DNA of 64,000 nt, taken from the NCBI RefSeq assembly GCF_034521915.1, contig NZ_JAXHLU010000004.1, positions 248,001 through 312,000 on the forward strand. The letters run 5' to 3'. This DNA is from Fodinibius sp034521915. Its GTDB lineage: Bacteria > Bacteroidota > Rhodothermia > Balneolales > Balneolaceae. Positions 41,798 to 52,200 of the stretch are shown here, piece by piece. Each line of letters starts with the position of its first letter. The stretch's first letter is position 1. The notes under the pieces are model-generated. The model was not told where the DNA came from. It saw only the letters and a program-made list of their open reading frames with translations, and did not search any database. The position numbers and the translations under genes are program-made.

Positions 41798-42970
41798 TCA
41801 CTCTTTCTGCAGCGTAATGATGGAAATATTGGGCGGGGCTTCGTACCGAATGGGAGCCAGGGTAAATCCCAGGCCGTTATTCACGTTGATCGGCAAACCA
41901 TTTTCGTTGTAAAGTCCCTGAACGTATTTGGTTTCTTGCTGGGATGCTGAAAAATTCATTCCCATAAATGGCACATGTATTTGTCCGCCGTGGGTATGCC
42001 CGGATAGCACAAGATGGTAGTTCTGTTGCTGGGCTTTCGCTATTAATTGATCGTTGACTTGGTGGGATGCAAATATCTTTAGCGCGCTATCGGAAGCGCT
42101 TTTCGTCAGTGAATCTACGGTGGAGGAATCTGATTGCTTGCTGTATACTTCGGTAACGCCGGTAATGGTAATTTTGGTGGTACTGTCAATTTGGATGGTG
42201 TAATTTTCATCCTGCAGAAGTGGAATACTTTGATTATTCAATGCCTTTTTAACATGAGGTACACCGGCCCAGTAATCATGGTCACCGACGATGGCTATGG
42301 TTCCGTATTTTGATTTCGCTTTGCCCAATTCTTCTGCCGACATCTCAATAAAGTCGGTACCGTAGGAAATGAGATCGCCGGTAAAAATAATAAGGTCCGG
42401 ATTTTGGGTGTTTATTTGCTGAATGTAATTCCGGATCTCGTTACGACCGGTGTATTCGTCACCTTGGATATCGGAAATATGAACGATTTTTAATCCTTGG
42501 AGCGATTTGGGCAGGTTTTCTACGGGAATGGTATGATGCTTTGCTTGCACTTGGGTTGTGTGGAGGTAGGTTTTTGTTGCAGTAAACAGGAATATAGTTG
42601 CGAATAGTGCTACGATCAGGTGAGGATGCCACCGGCTAATCACGTTTTTATCCCCATAAAAATAGTTTGTGATTACTTTGATGAGATCGGTGACTATGAC
42701 CCAGGTTGCAAGCTGAAATACGAATATGAGTCCAAACCAGAACCAGTAGACCAAAGGTTGGGGATAGCTGAGCAGGTCGATGGTACTGGTAGTGTAAAAG
42801 TCGATTAGGGCAATGAGCGGATAGGCGTAGAATGTTAGTAGGATGATGGGTATGATTGCCCGTTTTTGGGAGTGGGATTTGAGGTTTGCGTAATAGCTAA
42901 ATGATAGGTAAAGTTGGACGGGTAGCATGAGCAGTGCTACCACGAGTGTCATCCTAAGGAGCCAGGGCAC
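41798..42970 (-). CDS. Membrane-anchored metallophosphoesterase
   Basis: A 390-residue protein. Four N-terminal membrane helices (about residues 1-140) precede a calcineurin-like phosphoesterase domain: VHISDIQGDEY (DxQ instead of DxH), IFTGDLISYGTD, IVGDHDYWAG (GDHD instead of GNHD) and LSGHTHGGQIHVPF. This matches the YkuE/YaeI-type group, with lipid or nucleotide substrates. The substitutions DxQ and GDHD are common in that group. Confidence 0.85.
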   Translation of the reverse strand: MPWLLRMTLVVALLMLPVQLYLSFSYYANLKSHSQKRAIIPIILLTFYAYPLIALIDFYTTSTIDLLSYPQPLVYWFWFGLIFVFQLATWVIVTDLIKVITNYFYGDKNVISRWHPHLIVALFATIFLFTATKTYLHTTQVQAKHHTIPVENLPKSLQGLKIVHISDIQGDEYTGRNEIRNYIQQINTQNPDLIIFTGDLISYGTDFIEMSAEELGKAKSKYGTIAIVGDHDYWAGVPHVKKALNNQSIPLLQDENYTIQIDSTTKITITGVTEVYSKQSDSSTVDSLTKSASDSALKIFASHQVNDQLIAKAQQQNYHLVLSGHTHGGQIHVPFMGMNFSASQQETKYVQGLYNENGLPINVNNGLGFTLAPIRYEAPPNISIITLQKE

Positions 42971-43057
42971 GTTCTAGTAATTTATTTGGTTATTATTTTT
43001 TCTGAAACTTTTATGTGATAATGACTTACGTAATATTCATCAAATATACATTTTGTG

Positions 43058-43921
43058 ATGGCTAAACAACAAGGGAATAGGAGAACGTTTAAAGAACTTT
43101 GTGCTGATTATGTACTAAATATTCTTGATCAGGATGAGCGCATGCGGTTTGAGGAAATGCTGGATGAGGCGACAGAAGAGGAACGGGAATTGTATCAGCA
43201 GATGCGCACGAAAGGAAATGAGCTGTTATTTTCTGAAAAGGATGATCCTTCGCCGGATGAGCTGAGAGAGCAACTGCTTTCAGAGGTGGAGGACGGGAAT
43301 GAGCAGGAGACGGATCGTTCTTCGGAACAAATGGAGGTTGCCTCGGATGAAAAAGTTGTAGATGAAACTGATGATAATGGAGAAACCTATGTATCTCTTA
43401 CATTAGTAACATCAATTGTTTTGGGTTTTATTTGTTTAAGCCTGGTATTTTATGCTTTTTCGCTGCGTTCGGAGATTAGTACCCAAGAGAGTACTATTAC
43501 AGACCAAGAGGAGGAGATAGCTGATCTTGAAAATGAGATGAATGAGCTGCAGCAAATGCTTGCGGTGATAGATTCTCGTCAGCTGCATTTGGTGAGGTTG
43601 TTGGGCATGGAGGCAAATCCCTTTGGATATGGCAATGTAATTTGGGATTCCCAGAATAACAGGGCTGTTGTCCGGCTTGCCGAGCTGCCGTCTCCGGAAG
43701 AAGATGAGCAATACCAGTTATGGGCTATTTTTGATAACAAAGCCGTAAATATCAGCTCATTTTCTGTGGATGGTAATGGAGATGCATTATTTATGACTGA
43801 AAATCTGGATGGTTTGGATAGGCAAAAGGATTTTTCTTTTGCCGTTACGCTGGAGACTGATGGCGAATCGTCTCAACTAAATGGCGAAATGCACCTTATG
43901 GGAAGCTTTAGCGGACAATAA
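43058..43921 (+). CDS. RskA-like anti-sigma factor
   Basis: A 287-residue single-pass protein. The N-terminal cytoplasmic domain is acidic (FKELCADYVLNILDQDERMRFEEML). One membrane span (SLTLVTSIVLGFICLSLVFYAF, about 113-135) is followed by a coiled coil (ITDQEEEIADLENEMNELQQ) and an RskA C-terminal domain (RAVVRLAELPSPEEDEQYQLW, FAVTLE). The ATG at 43058 is preferred over the GTG at 43055. No sigma factor gene is adjacent, so it is an orphan here. Its partner could be encoded elsewhere. Confidence 0.8.
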   Translation: MAKQQGNRRTFKELCADYVLNILDQDERMRFEEMLDEATEEERELYQQMRTKGNELLFSEKDDPSPDELREQLLSEVEDGNEQETDRSSEQMEVASDEKVVDETDDNGETYVSLTLVTSIVLGFICLSLVFYAFSLRSEISTQESTITDQEEEIADLENEMNELQQMLAVIDSRQLHLVRLLGMEANPFGYGNVIWDSQNNRAVVRLAELPSPEEDEQYQLWAIFDNKAVNISSFSVDGNGDALFMTENLDGLDRQKDFSFAVTLETDGESSQLNGEMHLMGSFSGQ

Positions 43922-43931
43922 TTGGTAACTA

Positions 43932-43972
43932 GTAATGAGTATTGAGAAGTGTTGATCCTCAATACTCATTAC
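43932..43972. repeat. Perfect 15-bp inverted repeat between convergent genes
   Basis: GTAATGAGTATTGAG pairs with CTCAATACTCATTAC around an 11-base loop. It lies between the stops of the RskA-like gene and the DUF4412-like gene. No T-run follows on either strand, so it is not a typical intrinsic terminator but could still stall RNA polymerase or protect the 3' end. Confidence 0.75.
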
Positions 43973-43985
43973 CCATTTCTAAACT

Positions 43986-44741
43986 TTATTGCTTACTCAT
44001 TTTTTGAAAGAGGTAATCTTGAAAACTGAGTACTTTAACGCCTGATGGAACTTGAACCATGGCTTTGGCAATAGAAGAGGTATTTACTTCGGTAGTTTCT
44101 AACTTTGATACAAGCTGATCGTTTTTAAATACTTCTACCTTAAGTGGAAAATATTTCTCTTTGAACACGAGGTTAGTAGGCAGGCTACTGATAATAGTTT
44201 CAGCACTGCCGCTCCATGATTCAGCCAGCATGCCCCAGTTTACATCGAGCTGATTCGTCATCCATACTTCGGTATGTTCGTTGGGTTCTTCATCATCCCG
44301 AAAAATAAATTTGTCTGCCTGGTATCCGTGAATAGTTGCTGATTCACCGGTGCGTTCGTAATCAACATCATCGGCTTTGCCAGCTGCTTTGTTTGCACTC
44401 TGGCCATTTTCAAACATGTTCATCATGGAGGTGATATCGGATTTAGAAATTTTGAGGGCTTCATTATCACCGGTTAGAAACACAAAATCTTCAAAGTCGA
44501 GCCGAACAAGTACTCCTTCTGTTTGAATGGATTCCATAAATCCATATTCCTTTTTGCCCTGCAATAGAATGCGGTCGGGGGTTATATACAATGTGAAATT
44601 ATCGTCTTTTTGCTCAACTCCTTCTGATGTATAGTTGTAGCTGTTAAAGGTTATTTTGCCCTCGAATTGTGCCGAAGCAGGCTGTTGACTAAAAGAGGCA
44701 ACTAAGAGCATGGCCGAGAGATAATAGGACGCTTTTTTCAT
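43986..44741 (-). CDS. Secreted DUF4412-like protein
   Basis: A 251-residue protein with a signal peptide (MKKASYYLSAMLLVASFSQ, cleavage near SAQ). The rest has the layout of DUF4412/LolA-like periplasmic proteins: FEGKITFNSYNYTS, a long beta strand run with LYITPDRILLQGKKEYGF, and ATIHGYQADKFIFRDD, then WMTNQLDVNWGML. I chose the ATG at 44741 over the TTG at 44747. Function unknown; an envelope lipid-binding role is possible. Confidence 0.7.
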   Translation of the reverse strand: MKKASYYLSAMLLVASFSQQPASAQFEGKITFNSYNYTSEGVEQKDDNFTLYITPDRILLQGKKEYGFMESIQTEGVLVRLDFEDFVFLTGDNEALKISKSDITSMMNMFENGQSANKAAGKADDVDYERTGESATIHGYQADKFIFRDDEEPNEHTEVWMTNQLDVNWGMLAESWSGSAETIISSLPTNLVFKEKYFPLKVEVFKNDQLVSKLETTEVNTSSIAKAMVQVPSGVKVLSFQDYLFQKMSKQ

Positions 44742-44810
44742 GATCAAAAAAGTTTAGGTAAATAATTGAATTATGCTTTTTTACATCAAAAACAAATACA
44801 AAGTTTCGCT

Positions 44811-44846
44811 AAAAATAAAAAGCCTGCCCAAATTAACGAGCAGGCT
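44811..44846 (-). terminator. Intrinsic terminator after mnmA
   Basis: On the minus strand AGCCTGC and GCAGGCT (7 bp, more with G-T pairs) enclose a 12-base loop and are followed by TTTTATTTTT. It lies 26 bases beyond the mnmA stop. Confidence 0.85.
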
Positions 44847-44871
44847 AGATAACGTTTGGCAACTACAAAGA

Positions 44872-46002
44872 TTATGCTTCTTGTAGAACGTTGGTATCCA
44901 CATTTACTTTATGGATCCAGCCACCGCCGACAACATCATCACCTTCGTAACAGACTACTGCCTGTCCGGGTGTAATAGCTTCTCGTCCGGTGGGGAAGGT
45001 AACTTCGATTTCGTCATCACCCAACTGTTTTAGTTGGCCAACAACGCCGTCATCGTTATAGCGGATTTTTCCGGTAATTTCCATCTTGCCGCCGGGTACT
45101 TCCCCGTACTTACTTAAATTGATATTTTTGGCTTTGCATGTAGTAGCTACTAGATCCTCTTTTTCACCAATGGTAATGACATTTGTTTCGGGATCTATAT
45201 CGGTGACATACACGCGTTTGCCAAGCGCTAGATCCAAGCCGCGGCGTTGGCCTATAGTGTAAAAGGGATACCCTTCATGTTCGCCTACGATGTTTCCATC
45301 CTGATCAATAAACTTACCGCCTTTGACGCGTTCTTCAAGTCCATCAACACGATCTTTTAGGAAACGGCGGTAATCATCATCAGGGACGAAGCAGATCTCG
45401 TAGGAGTCGGGTTTGTCGGCTACTTTTGTGAGACCAAATTCTTCTGCCATATCGCGAATTTCAGTCTTTTCATAGCTTCCCAGTGGAAAGATAGTACGTG
45501 CCAAGTGCTTTTGCTCAACACCCCAAAGTGCATACGACTGATCCTTTTTGGGATCGAGCCCTTTGGAGATTACATATCGTCCGTTTTCTTCGCGCACGTT
45601 GGCATAATGTCCCGTAGCAATATAATCACATCCAAGGTTGTCGGCGCGGCGTAACAGTGCGGCCCACTTAATGTGCGTATTACATAGCACACAGGGGTTG
45701 GGCGTGCGCCCACTCATGTAGTCATCCACAAAACGATCGATAACCCAGTCGCCAAATTCGTCACGGATATCTACGATAAAATGCTTGAAGCCATGGTTGA
45801 CGGCAATCTGTCGTGCGTCGTTCATGGATTCAAGGGTGCAGCATCCGGTTTCTTTATCAGATTTGCCGCCTACACGGGAATAATCCCATGTTTTCATCGT
45901 AATTCCGATGACATCATATCCTTGTTCTTTGAGCATAACAGCTGCAACAGAGGAATCTACGCCTCCGCTCATAGCTACTAATACTCTTCCTTTGCTACTC
46001 AT
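44872..46002 (-). CDS. mnmA: tRNA-specific 2-thiouridylase MnmA
   Basis: A 376-residue enzyme thiolating U34 in the anticodon of Lys, Glu and Gln tRNAs. Visible: PP-loop VAMSGGVDSSVAAVML, PNPCVLCNTHIKW (first catalytic Cys), YEICFVPDDDYRRFL (second Cys), ATGHYA and SYALWGVEQKHLA, and C-terminal QAVVCYEGDDVVGGGWI. Sulfur comes via IscS/TusA or similar. Monocistronic with its own terminator. Confidence 0.96.
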   Translation of the reverse strand: MSSKGRVLVAMSGGVDSSVAAVMLKEQGYDVIGITMKTWDYSRVGGKSDKETGCCTLESMNDARQIAVNHGFKHFIVDIRDEFGDWVIDRFVDDYMSGRTPNPCVLCNTHIKWAALLRRADNLGCDYIATGHYANVREENGRYVISKGLDPKKDQSYALWGVEQKHLARTIFPLGSYEKTEIRDMAEEFGLTKVADKPDSYEICFVPDDDYRRFLKDRVDGLEERVKGGKFIDQDGNIVGEHEGYPFYTIGQRRGLDLALGKRVYVTDIDPETNVITIGEKEDLVATTCKAKNINLSKYGEVPGGKMEITGKIRYNDDGVVGQLKQLGDDEIEVTFPTGREAITPGQAVVCYEGDDVVGGGWIHKVNVDTNVLQEA

Positions 46003-46109
46003 GGTACTGGTTGAATTCTAAAAGTGTGAATGAACCTCGAAGATAAGGTTTTTTTATGTATTTCTTATGAAGAGAATTTGGCTTACTTATCGGAGATATC
46101 TCAGAGATA

Positions 46110-46607
46110 TTACATGTATAGGTAGGGTTTCCAATCCTCCTGAACGCCACCAAGGATAGATTGTAGAAAGGTAATATGGATGGGACGAAAAGGCTTTTGC
46201 TTTAACGGCATTTCCGCTTCTTTGGGCGTACGGTTTCCCTTTTCAACATTGCAAGTATTACAGGCTGTTACTAGGTTCTCCCACGTGTCTTGGCCACCAC
46301 GGCTTTTGGGTAACACATGATCAATCGTAAGATTTTTTGATGAACCGCAATACTGACAGGTTTTATGGTCGCGTTTCATAATATTATGGCGAGACAAGAC
46401 GATCTGGTTATAGGGGATGTTGATGTATCGCCGCAATCGGATTACTGAGGGATAAGAAAAATCCTTTGAAACGGTACTGATGGTTCGCTCGGGATAGTCA
46501 TGAACCATTTCGGCTTTATCTAAGAATAGAAGTTTAACCGACCGATGTACCGAGCAAATACTTAATGGTTGATAATCTTTATTTAATACCAGAACATTCG
46601 CGTCCAT
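46110..46607 (-). CDS. HNH endonuclease family protein
   Basis: A 165-residue protein typical of the widely conserved chromosomal HNH proteins of unknown role. N-terminal part: MDANVLVLNKDYQPLSICS. The zinc/catalytic part is CQYCGSSKNLTIDHVLPKSRGG (read in two pieces) and WENLVTACNTCNVEKGNRTP: two CxxC zinc pairs and the DH..N..K catalytic residues. No mobile element features surround it, so it is probably a resident nuclease rather than a homing enzyme. Confidence 0.88.
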   Translation of the reverse strand: MDANVLVLNKDYQPLSICSVHRSVKLLFLDKAEMVHDYPERTISTVSKDFSYPSVIRLRRYINIPYNQIVLSRHNIMKRDHKTCQYCGSSKNLTIDHVLPKSRGGQDTWENLVTACNTCNVEKGNRTPKEAEMPLKQKPFRPIHITFLQSILGGVQEDWKPYLYM

Positions 46608-46928
46608 AGCATTTAAATTATTATTACAGTAATGAGATTAACAATAAAAAGAGGTTATAACGTTTATCTACATGTTTAATGTGTAGAATCAACATTAAAT
46701 TTTATTCAAATGCAACATGCTGTTATGTATCAATAAGGGAATGATGTTATATTATTTATGTTGTAATGGCAGAAAGTTTTTTTGATATGATTCTCAAATC
46801 TTACCTATATCATCTGATAATTTTTTTATACCTTTCTGTCTTTTAAAAATGACTATCAGGCAATCAATGTCATGATAGATTTATAGCATTTAACAGTAAC
46901 AAGATCAGATTACTTTTAATCTCAATTT
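46608..46928. other. Intergenic region upstream of gdhA
   Basis: About 320 AT-rich bases between divergent genes without a reading frame worth reporting. TCTACA at about 46667 and TGTAGA about 15 bases later form a 6-bp inverted repeat, and AGTAAC occurs just upstream of gdhA at about 46896. Likely holds the gdhA promoter and operator. No RNA gene seen. Confidence 0.5.
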
Positions 46929-48236
46929 ATGCCATACAATAAAAATATGTACACCACCGGTTATTACAAAGAGCCGGGGCCTAAACTTGATGAAGAATCC
47001 CCTTTTGAATCGATGTTAGAGCGTTTCCGTTTTGCTGCGGAAGTGCTTGAGCTTGACGAAGGAATGTTCCAATATTTAGCAAGTCCTGTTAAACAGGTTA
47101 TTGTTTCCATTCCTATTGTTATGGACAGTGGAGATATTCGTGTTTTTGAAGGGTATCGTGTTATCCATAATAACTTACTGGGGCCTTCTAAAGGCGGCAT
47201 CCGTTATGCTCCGGATGTAACCCTTGAAGAGGTGAATGCATTAGCCGCTTGGATGACCTGGAAATGTGCAATTGTAAATGTACCATTTGGTGGAGCTAAA
47301 GGTGGTGTACGTGTTGATCCTAAACAGCTTTCGGATGGGGAGTTGGAGCGGCTGACACGTCGTTATACGGCGAATATGCTCGAGGTGTTTGGTCCCGATC
47401 GTGATATACCTGCCCCCGATATGAATACTAACGAGCAGGTTATGGCATGGGTGATGGATACCTACAGTATGAATGCCCATAAAACAGAAACGGCTGTAGT
47501 GACTGGCAAGCCTATCATATTGGGTGGTTCGCACGGACGTAAAGAAGCAACGGGTCGTGGCGTGGTAACGGTTACATTGGCTGCACTTAATAAGATGGGG
47601 ATATTGCCTAATAAATGTACCGTCGCTGTTCAGGGATTTGGTAATGTAGGCTCTGTTAGTGCTAAGTTGATGTATGAACAAGGTGCCAAGGTTATTGCTA
47701 TTAGTGATATCTCCGGTGGTTATTACAATGAAAACGGAATAGATATTCCAGCTGCAATAGAGTATGCACAAAATAATGATAATTCACTTGAGGGATATAC
47801 TGAAGCCGAGAAGATCACCAACGACGAGCTGTTGCAGATGGAGTGTGATGTATTAATCCCGGCGGCTAAAGAAGATCAGATCAATAAAAAGAACGCCCCT
47901 AATATTAACGCCAAAATTATTGCCGAAGGTGCAAACGGTCCGGTGACAGCTAATGCCGATTCCATCCTCGAAGATAAAGGCATTATGGTAGTGCCTGATA
48001 TTCTTGCAAATGCAGGCGGTGTTACGGTTTCCTACTTTGAATGGGTGCAGGATCGCCAGGGATATTTCTGGACTGAAGAGCGCGTAAATCGTCGTCTTAA
48101 CAGGATGATGCGCAATGCATTCGATAATCTATTTGAAGTGCGGAACCAATATGATATTACGCTGCGCCAAGCTGCTTATGTGTTTGGAATTAATAAAGTA
48201 GCTATGACGCTGAAACTGCGTGGATTATACGCATAG
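46929..48236 (+). CDS. gdhA: Glu/Leu/Phe/Val-type glutamate dehydrogenase
   Basis: A 435-residue dehydrogenase interconverting glutamate and 2-oxoglutarate. N-terminal domain: GPSKGGIRYAPDVTLEEV (substrate-site Lys), WKCAIVNVPFGGAKGGVRVD (catalytic Lys and Asp). Rossmann domain: GRGVVTVTLAAL and VAVQGFGNVGSVSAKL. IIAEGANGPVT and VVPDILANAGGVTVSYFEW close the site. The GAKGG pattern with a length of ~430 is typical of the hexameric archaeal-like group. The RsbW-like gene follows by 60 bases. Confidence 0.95.
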   Translation: MPYNKNMYTTGYYKEPGPKLDEESPFESMLERFRFAAEVLELDEGMFQYLASPVKQVIVSIPIVMDSGDIRVFEGYRVIHNNLLGPSKGGIRYAPDVTLEEVNALAAWMTWKCAIVNVPFGGAKGGVRVDPKQLSDGELERLTRRYTANMLEVFGPDRDIPAPDMNTNEQVMAWVMDTYSMNAHKTETAVVTGKPIILGGSHGRKEATGRGVVTVTLAALNKMGILPNKCTVAVQGFGNVGSVSAKLMYEQGAKVIAISDISGGYYNENGIDIPAAIEYAQNNDNSLEGYTEAEKITNDELLQMECDVLIPAAKEDQINKKNAPNINAKIIAEGANGPVTANADSILEDKGIMVVPDILANAGGVTVSYFEWVQDRQGYFWTEERVNRRLNRMMRNAFDNLFEVRNQYDITLRQAAYVFGINKVAMTLKLRGLYA

Positions 48237-48295
48237 TAGTTTTTCGCACTATGGGGATGTTTAAGGAAAGACATCCCTGATTATATCTTTCATTT

Positions 48296-48715
48296 ATGTC
48301 AAATCGTGATACTAAAAAACTTGTTTTGGATTCCAGGTTTGAAGAGATGGAACGGTTGGAGCCGTTCATCAAAGAACTTAAACAGTGGGCTGATATTGAT
48401 GATGAGGATTCCAGCCGGATTATGCTTGCGCTTAGCGAAGCTGTGAATAATGCAATTATGCACGGCAATAATGAGAATCCGGAGAAACAAGTTGTAGTGC
48501 TTTCAACGTTTGATGAGGAAAATGAGATTCTTACTATCAGTGTTGAAGATGAAGGCGAAGGATTTGATCCTGAAGAAATTCCCGACCCTCTAAAAGAAGA
48601 GAACTTATTAAATGAAAGCGGAAGAGGTGTTTATCTGATCAAGCAGTATGCCGATGAGCTACAATTTTCAAAAGGCGGCTCTAAGGCTACCATTTTTTTT
48701 CAGTTAGATAGTTGA
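48296..48715 (+). CDS. RsbW/SpoIIAB-like GHKL ATPase
   Basis: A 139-residue single-domain histidine-kinase-like ATPase. N box LALSEAVNNAIMHG, G1 VEDEGEGFDPEEIPDP, G2 ESGRGVYLIKQYAD. The layout equals anti-sigma serine kinases such as RsbW, which bind a sigma factor or phosphorylate an anti-anti-sigma STAS protein. Neither partner is adjacent. A bidirectional terminator follows. Confidence 0.86.
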   Translation: MSNRDTKKLVLDSRFEEMERLEPFIKELKQWADIDDEDSSRIMLALSEAVNNAIMHGNNENPEKQVVVLSTFDEENEILTISVEDEGEGFDPEEIPDPLKEENLLNESGRGVYLIKQYADELQFSKGGSKATIFFQLDS

Positions 48716-48730
48716 CATCAGTTTTAAATA

Positions 48731-48767
48731 AAAAGGGCGATGAAGCGTAAACCTCATCGCCTTTTTT
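48731..48767. terminator. Bidirectional intrinsic terminator
   Basis: GGCGATGA pairs with TCATCGCC around a 10-base loop, with an A-run on the left (AAAA) and TTTTTT on the right. It therefore functions in both directions, between the convergent RsbW-like and trxA genes. Confidence 0.9.
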
Positions 48768-48790
48768 AATGGGACAATTTGTATAAGCTG

Positions 48791-49126
<336 letters not shown>

Positions 49127-49253
49127 AATATTTCTTTCATCAATTCATTAATTGTTATTAAAGTAATCCTTCAATTCAACGATGTTAATATCGGATAATA
49201 TCACCCAATTATCACATCGTTTCTTATTATAGAATACATTATCAAAACTTATC

Positions 49254-52200
49254 TTACCTCCCGTTACCATTATAACGGTTTAGGGCAATGGCTTCTTTAC
49301 CTACAATGGATTTTAGTCCATCCAGCAATTCTTCGTTGGGATCTACAACAAACTTGCGGACGTGCATAGCAAAAGGCCTTTTGGCTTCGCTGCTTAATAC
49401 GTTGAAGCGTACATTTGTTTCTCCCTGATTTTCTCTGAAGAGTTGTGCCATCTGTTTCAGATCCTCCTCATCTACATAATTGGTATCGATATCCAGTTTA
49501 AGTTCAATCTGGTCCTGATATTTTTCGCGCATACTCTCGATGCGTTCAAAACCATTGGCAATAATCTGTAGTTTGCCACGGGATGAATCGAAGCTGCCGT
49601 CGACTACAACACGCGTATCTTCCTGAATCATGCCCAGGCAGCGATCATATACTTCATTAAAGACCACGACTTCCACATGTCCATGGCGATCTTCCATTTC
49701 CAGGAAAGCGAAGGGTCGTCCCTTTTTATCCGTAACACGATTAACCTTGGTGATGATACCGGCAACGCGTACGTCTGTTCCGTCGTTAAGCTGATTTAGT
49801 TTCTCGGCATCCAGCGTATGGGAGCAGAACATATTCACATCTTCTTGAAATTTATCCAGTGGGTGCCCACTCAGATAAAAGCCGATGAGTTCACGCTCCT
49901 TATTGAGTCGCTCAATGTTTGACCATTGATCAACGGGTTCCAGCTGAGGTTCGTCAATGGCAGTTGAATTGTCGCTACCATCGCCGAACAGATCTGATTG
50001 ATTAGAGTTTTCCATTTCCTGTACGCGCGATCCGTAATTGAGCAGAATCTCCATATGTTGTAAAAGCTGTCGACGATTGGGATTTAGCTCATCAAAAGCA
50101 CCGGCCTGGAAAAGGCTTTCCAGCGTTCTTTTGTTACAGACGCTGGAATCAACACGGCGCGCGAAATCATAAATGGAATCAAATTTTCCGTTTTCTTCCC
50201 GTTCTTTCACAATCTCTTCAACCACATTCGATCCTACGCCTTTAATCGCTTCCATGCCGTATTGGATGCGTTTCTCCACGGCCACAAACTTTCCTTGTCC
50301 GCTGTTGATGTTGGGCGGATCAACGGTGATACCCATGCGGTTACATTCCTCAATAAACTTCGACACTTTATCAATATCGCCCATGTTATGGCTGAGGACA
50401 GCCGCCATATATTCCGCGGGATAATTGGCTTTAAAAAAGGCCGTCTGGTATGCTACTACGGAGTAAGCGGCCGAGTGCGATTTGTTAAAGCCGTAGTTGG
50501 CAAACTCGGCCATGATGTCGAAAAGCTCTTCGGCTTTTTCTTCGGAGACCCCGTTGTCGATAGCGCGTTTTGTAAAAATTTCGCGCTGCTCATCCATCAC
50601 CTTTTTCTTCTTCTTACCCATGGCGCGACGCAGCAAGTCTGCTTCGCCGAGTGAGTAATTGGCGATTTTTTGAGCCGCCTTCATAATCTGCTCCTGGTAA
50701 ATCATGATGCCGTAGGTCGGCTTCAGGAGTTCTTCGAGGTCGGGGTGGGGATATTCTACCTCTGAACGCCCGTGTTTGCGGTCGATATATTCCGGAATAA
50801 ACTGCATAGGGCCCGGACGATAGAGAGCGTTCATAGCGATCAAGTCATCCAGCTCGGTTGGCTTCAGCTGCTTAAGGTACTTACGCATGCCATCCGATTC
50901 AAACTGGAAGGTGCCAATAGTATTTCCTTTTTGATACAGCTCATACGTCTTTTCATCATTCTCGGGAATCTCATCCAGCTCGTAGTGGATTCCGTGATTA
51001 TTTTCTACATATTTGATGGATGTTTTGAGAATGGATAATGTTTTTAGGCCAAGGAAATCCATTTTAAGCAAGCCGCATTCCTCGGCGTGCGGACCGTCAT
51101 ATTGGGTAATTAATTCCTTGTCTTTGGATAGGGCTACCGGTACATATTCGCTGATTTCACCCGGTGCAATAATTACTCCTGCTGCGTGGATCCCCGTTTG
51201 TCTCGCAGAGCCTTCGAGTGTGCGGGCAAAACGCATCATCTTTTGCACTTGCGGATCGGGATGATCAAAAAGTTGTTTAATATCTTTGGCTGATTCAGGG
51301 TTTCGGGAGGGATCCAGTACTTTATCAAAAGTGTTAAGACCCGGTTGATCGGGAAACAATTTCGTAATTCGATTTACTTCCTGCAGCGGTACTCCCAGTA
51401 CGCGTCCCACATCACGGATAGCCGTTTTGGCCTTCATCGTACCGTAGGTTACAATCTGCGCAACTTTCTCGCGGCCATATTTTTCGACCACATAGTCAAT
51501 TACTTCTTGGCGGCCGCTGTCATCAAAATCGATATCAATATCCGGTGGACTTACGCGCTCGGGATTCAGAAAGCGCTCAAACAGCAGATCGTGTCGCATG
51601 GGATCTACATTAATAATCCCCAAACAGTAGGCCACAACAGAACCGGCAGCCGAGCCACGTCCCGGACCGACGAAAACATCCCGCTTGCGAGCTTCAGTTG
51701 TGAAGTCCTGAGTAATTAGAAAATAGCCGGAGAAATCCATTCGACTTATAATGCCAAGCTCCTGTTCAAGACGTTCGCTAATTTCCTGGGTAATTTCTCC
51801 GTAGCGCTTTTTCGCCCCCTCATATGTCAAATGACGCAGGTAGTCATCCATCGAATCAAATTGATCCGGGATACTGTAATGCGGAAGTAACAACTCAGAG
51901 CTGAGGTCAATATCGTCGACCTTCTCAATGATCTCGTTGGTATTGTCGATCGCCTGAGGAAGATCACTGAACAACTCCTCCATTTCTTCAGGCGTTTTCA
52001 GGTAGAAATCGGTATTTAAGTTGTTGTTGTCATCCGTAAAACGAAACCGATTGGGATCATTGATGTCGGCATTCGTCTGCAGGGCAAGCAAAATGTCGTG
52101 AGCTTCCGAATCCTCCTCATTTACATAGTGGCAATCATTCGTCGCCACCATTTTCACATTGTATTCTTTCGACCATTTTACAAGGATTTCATTGCAGCGA

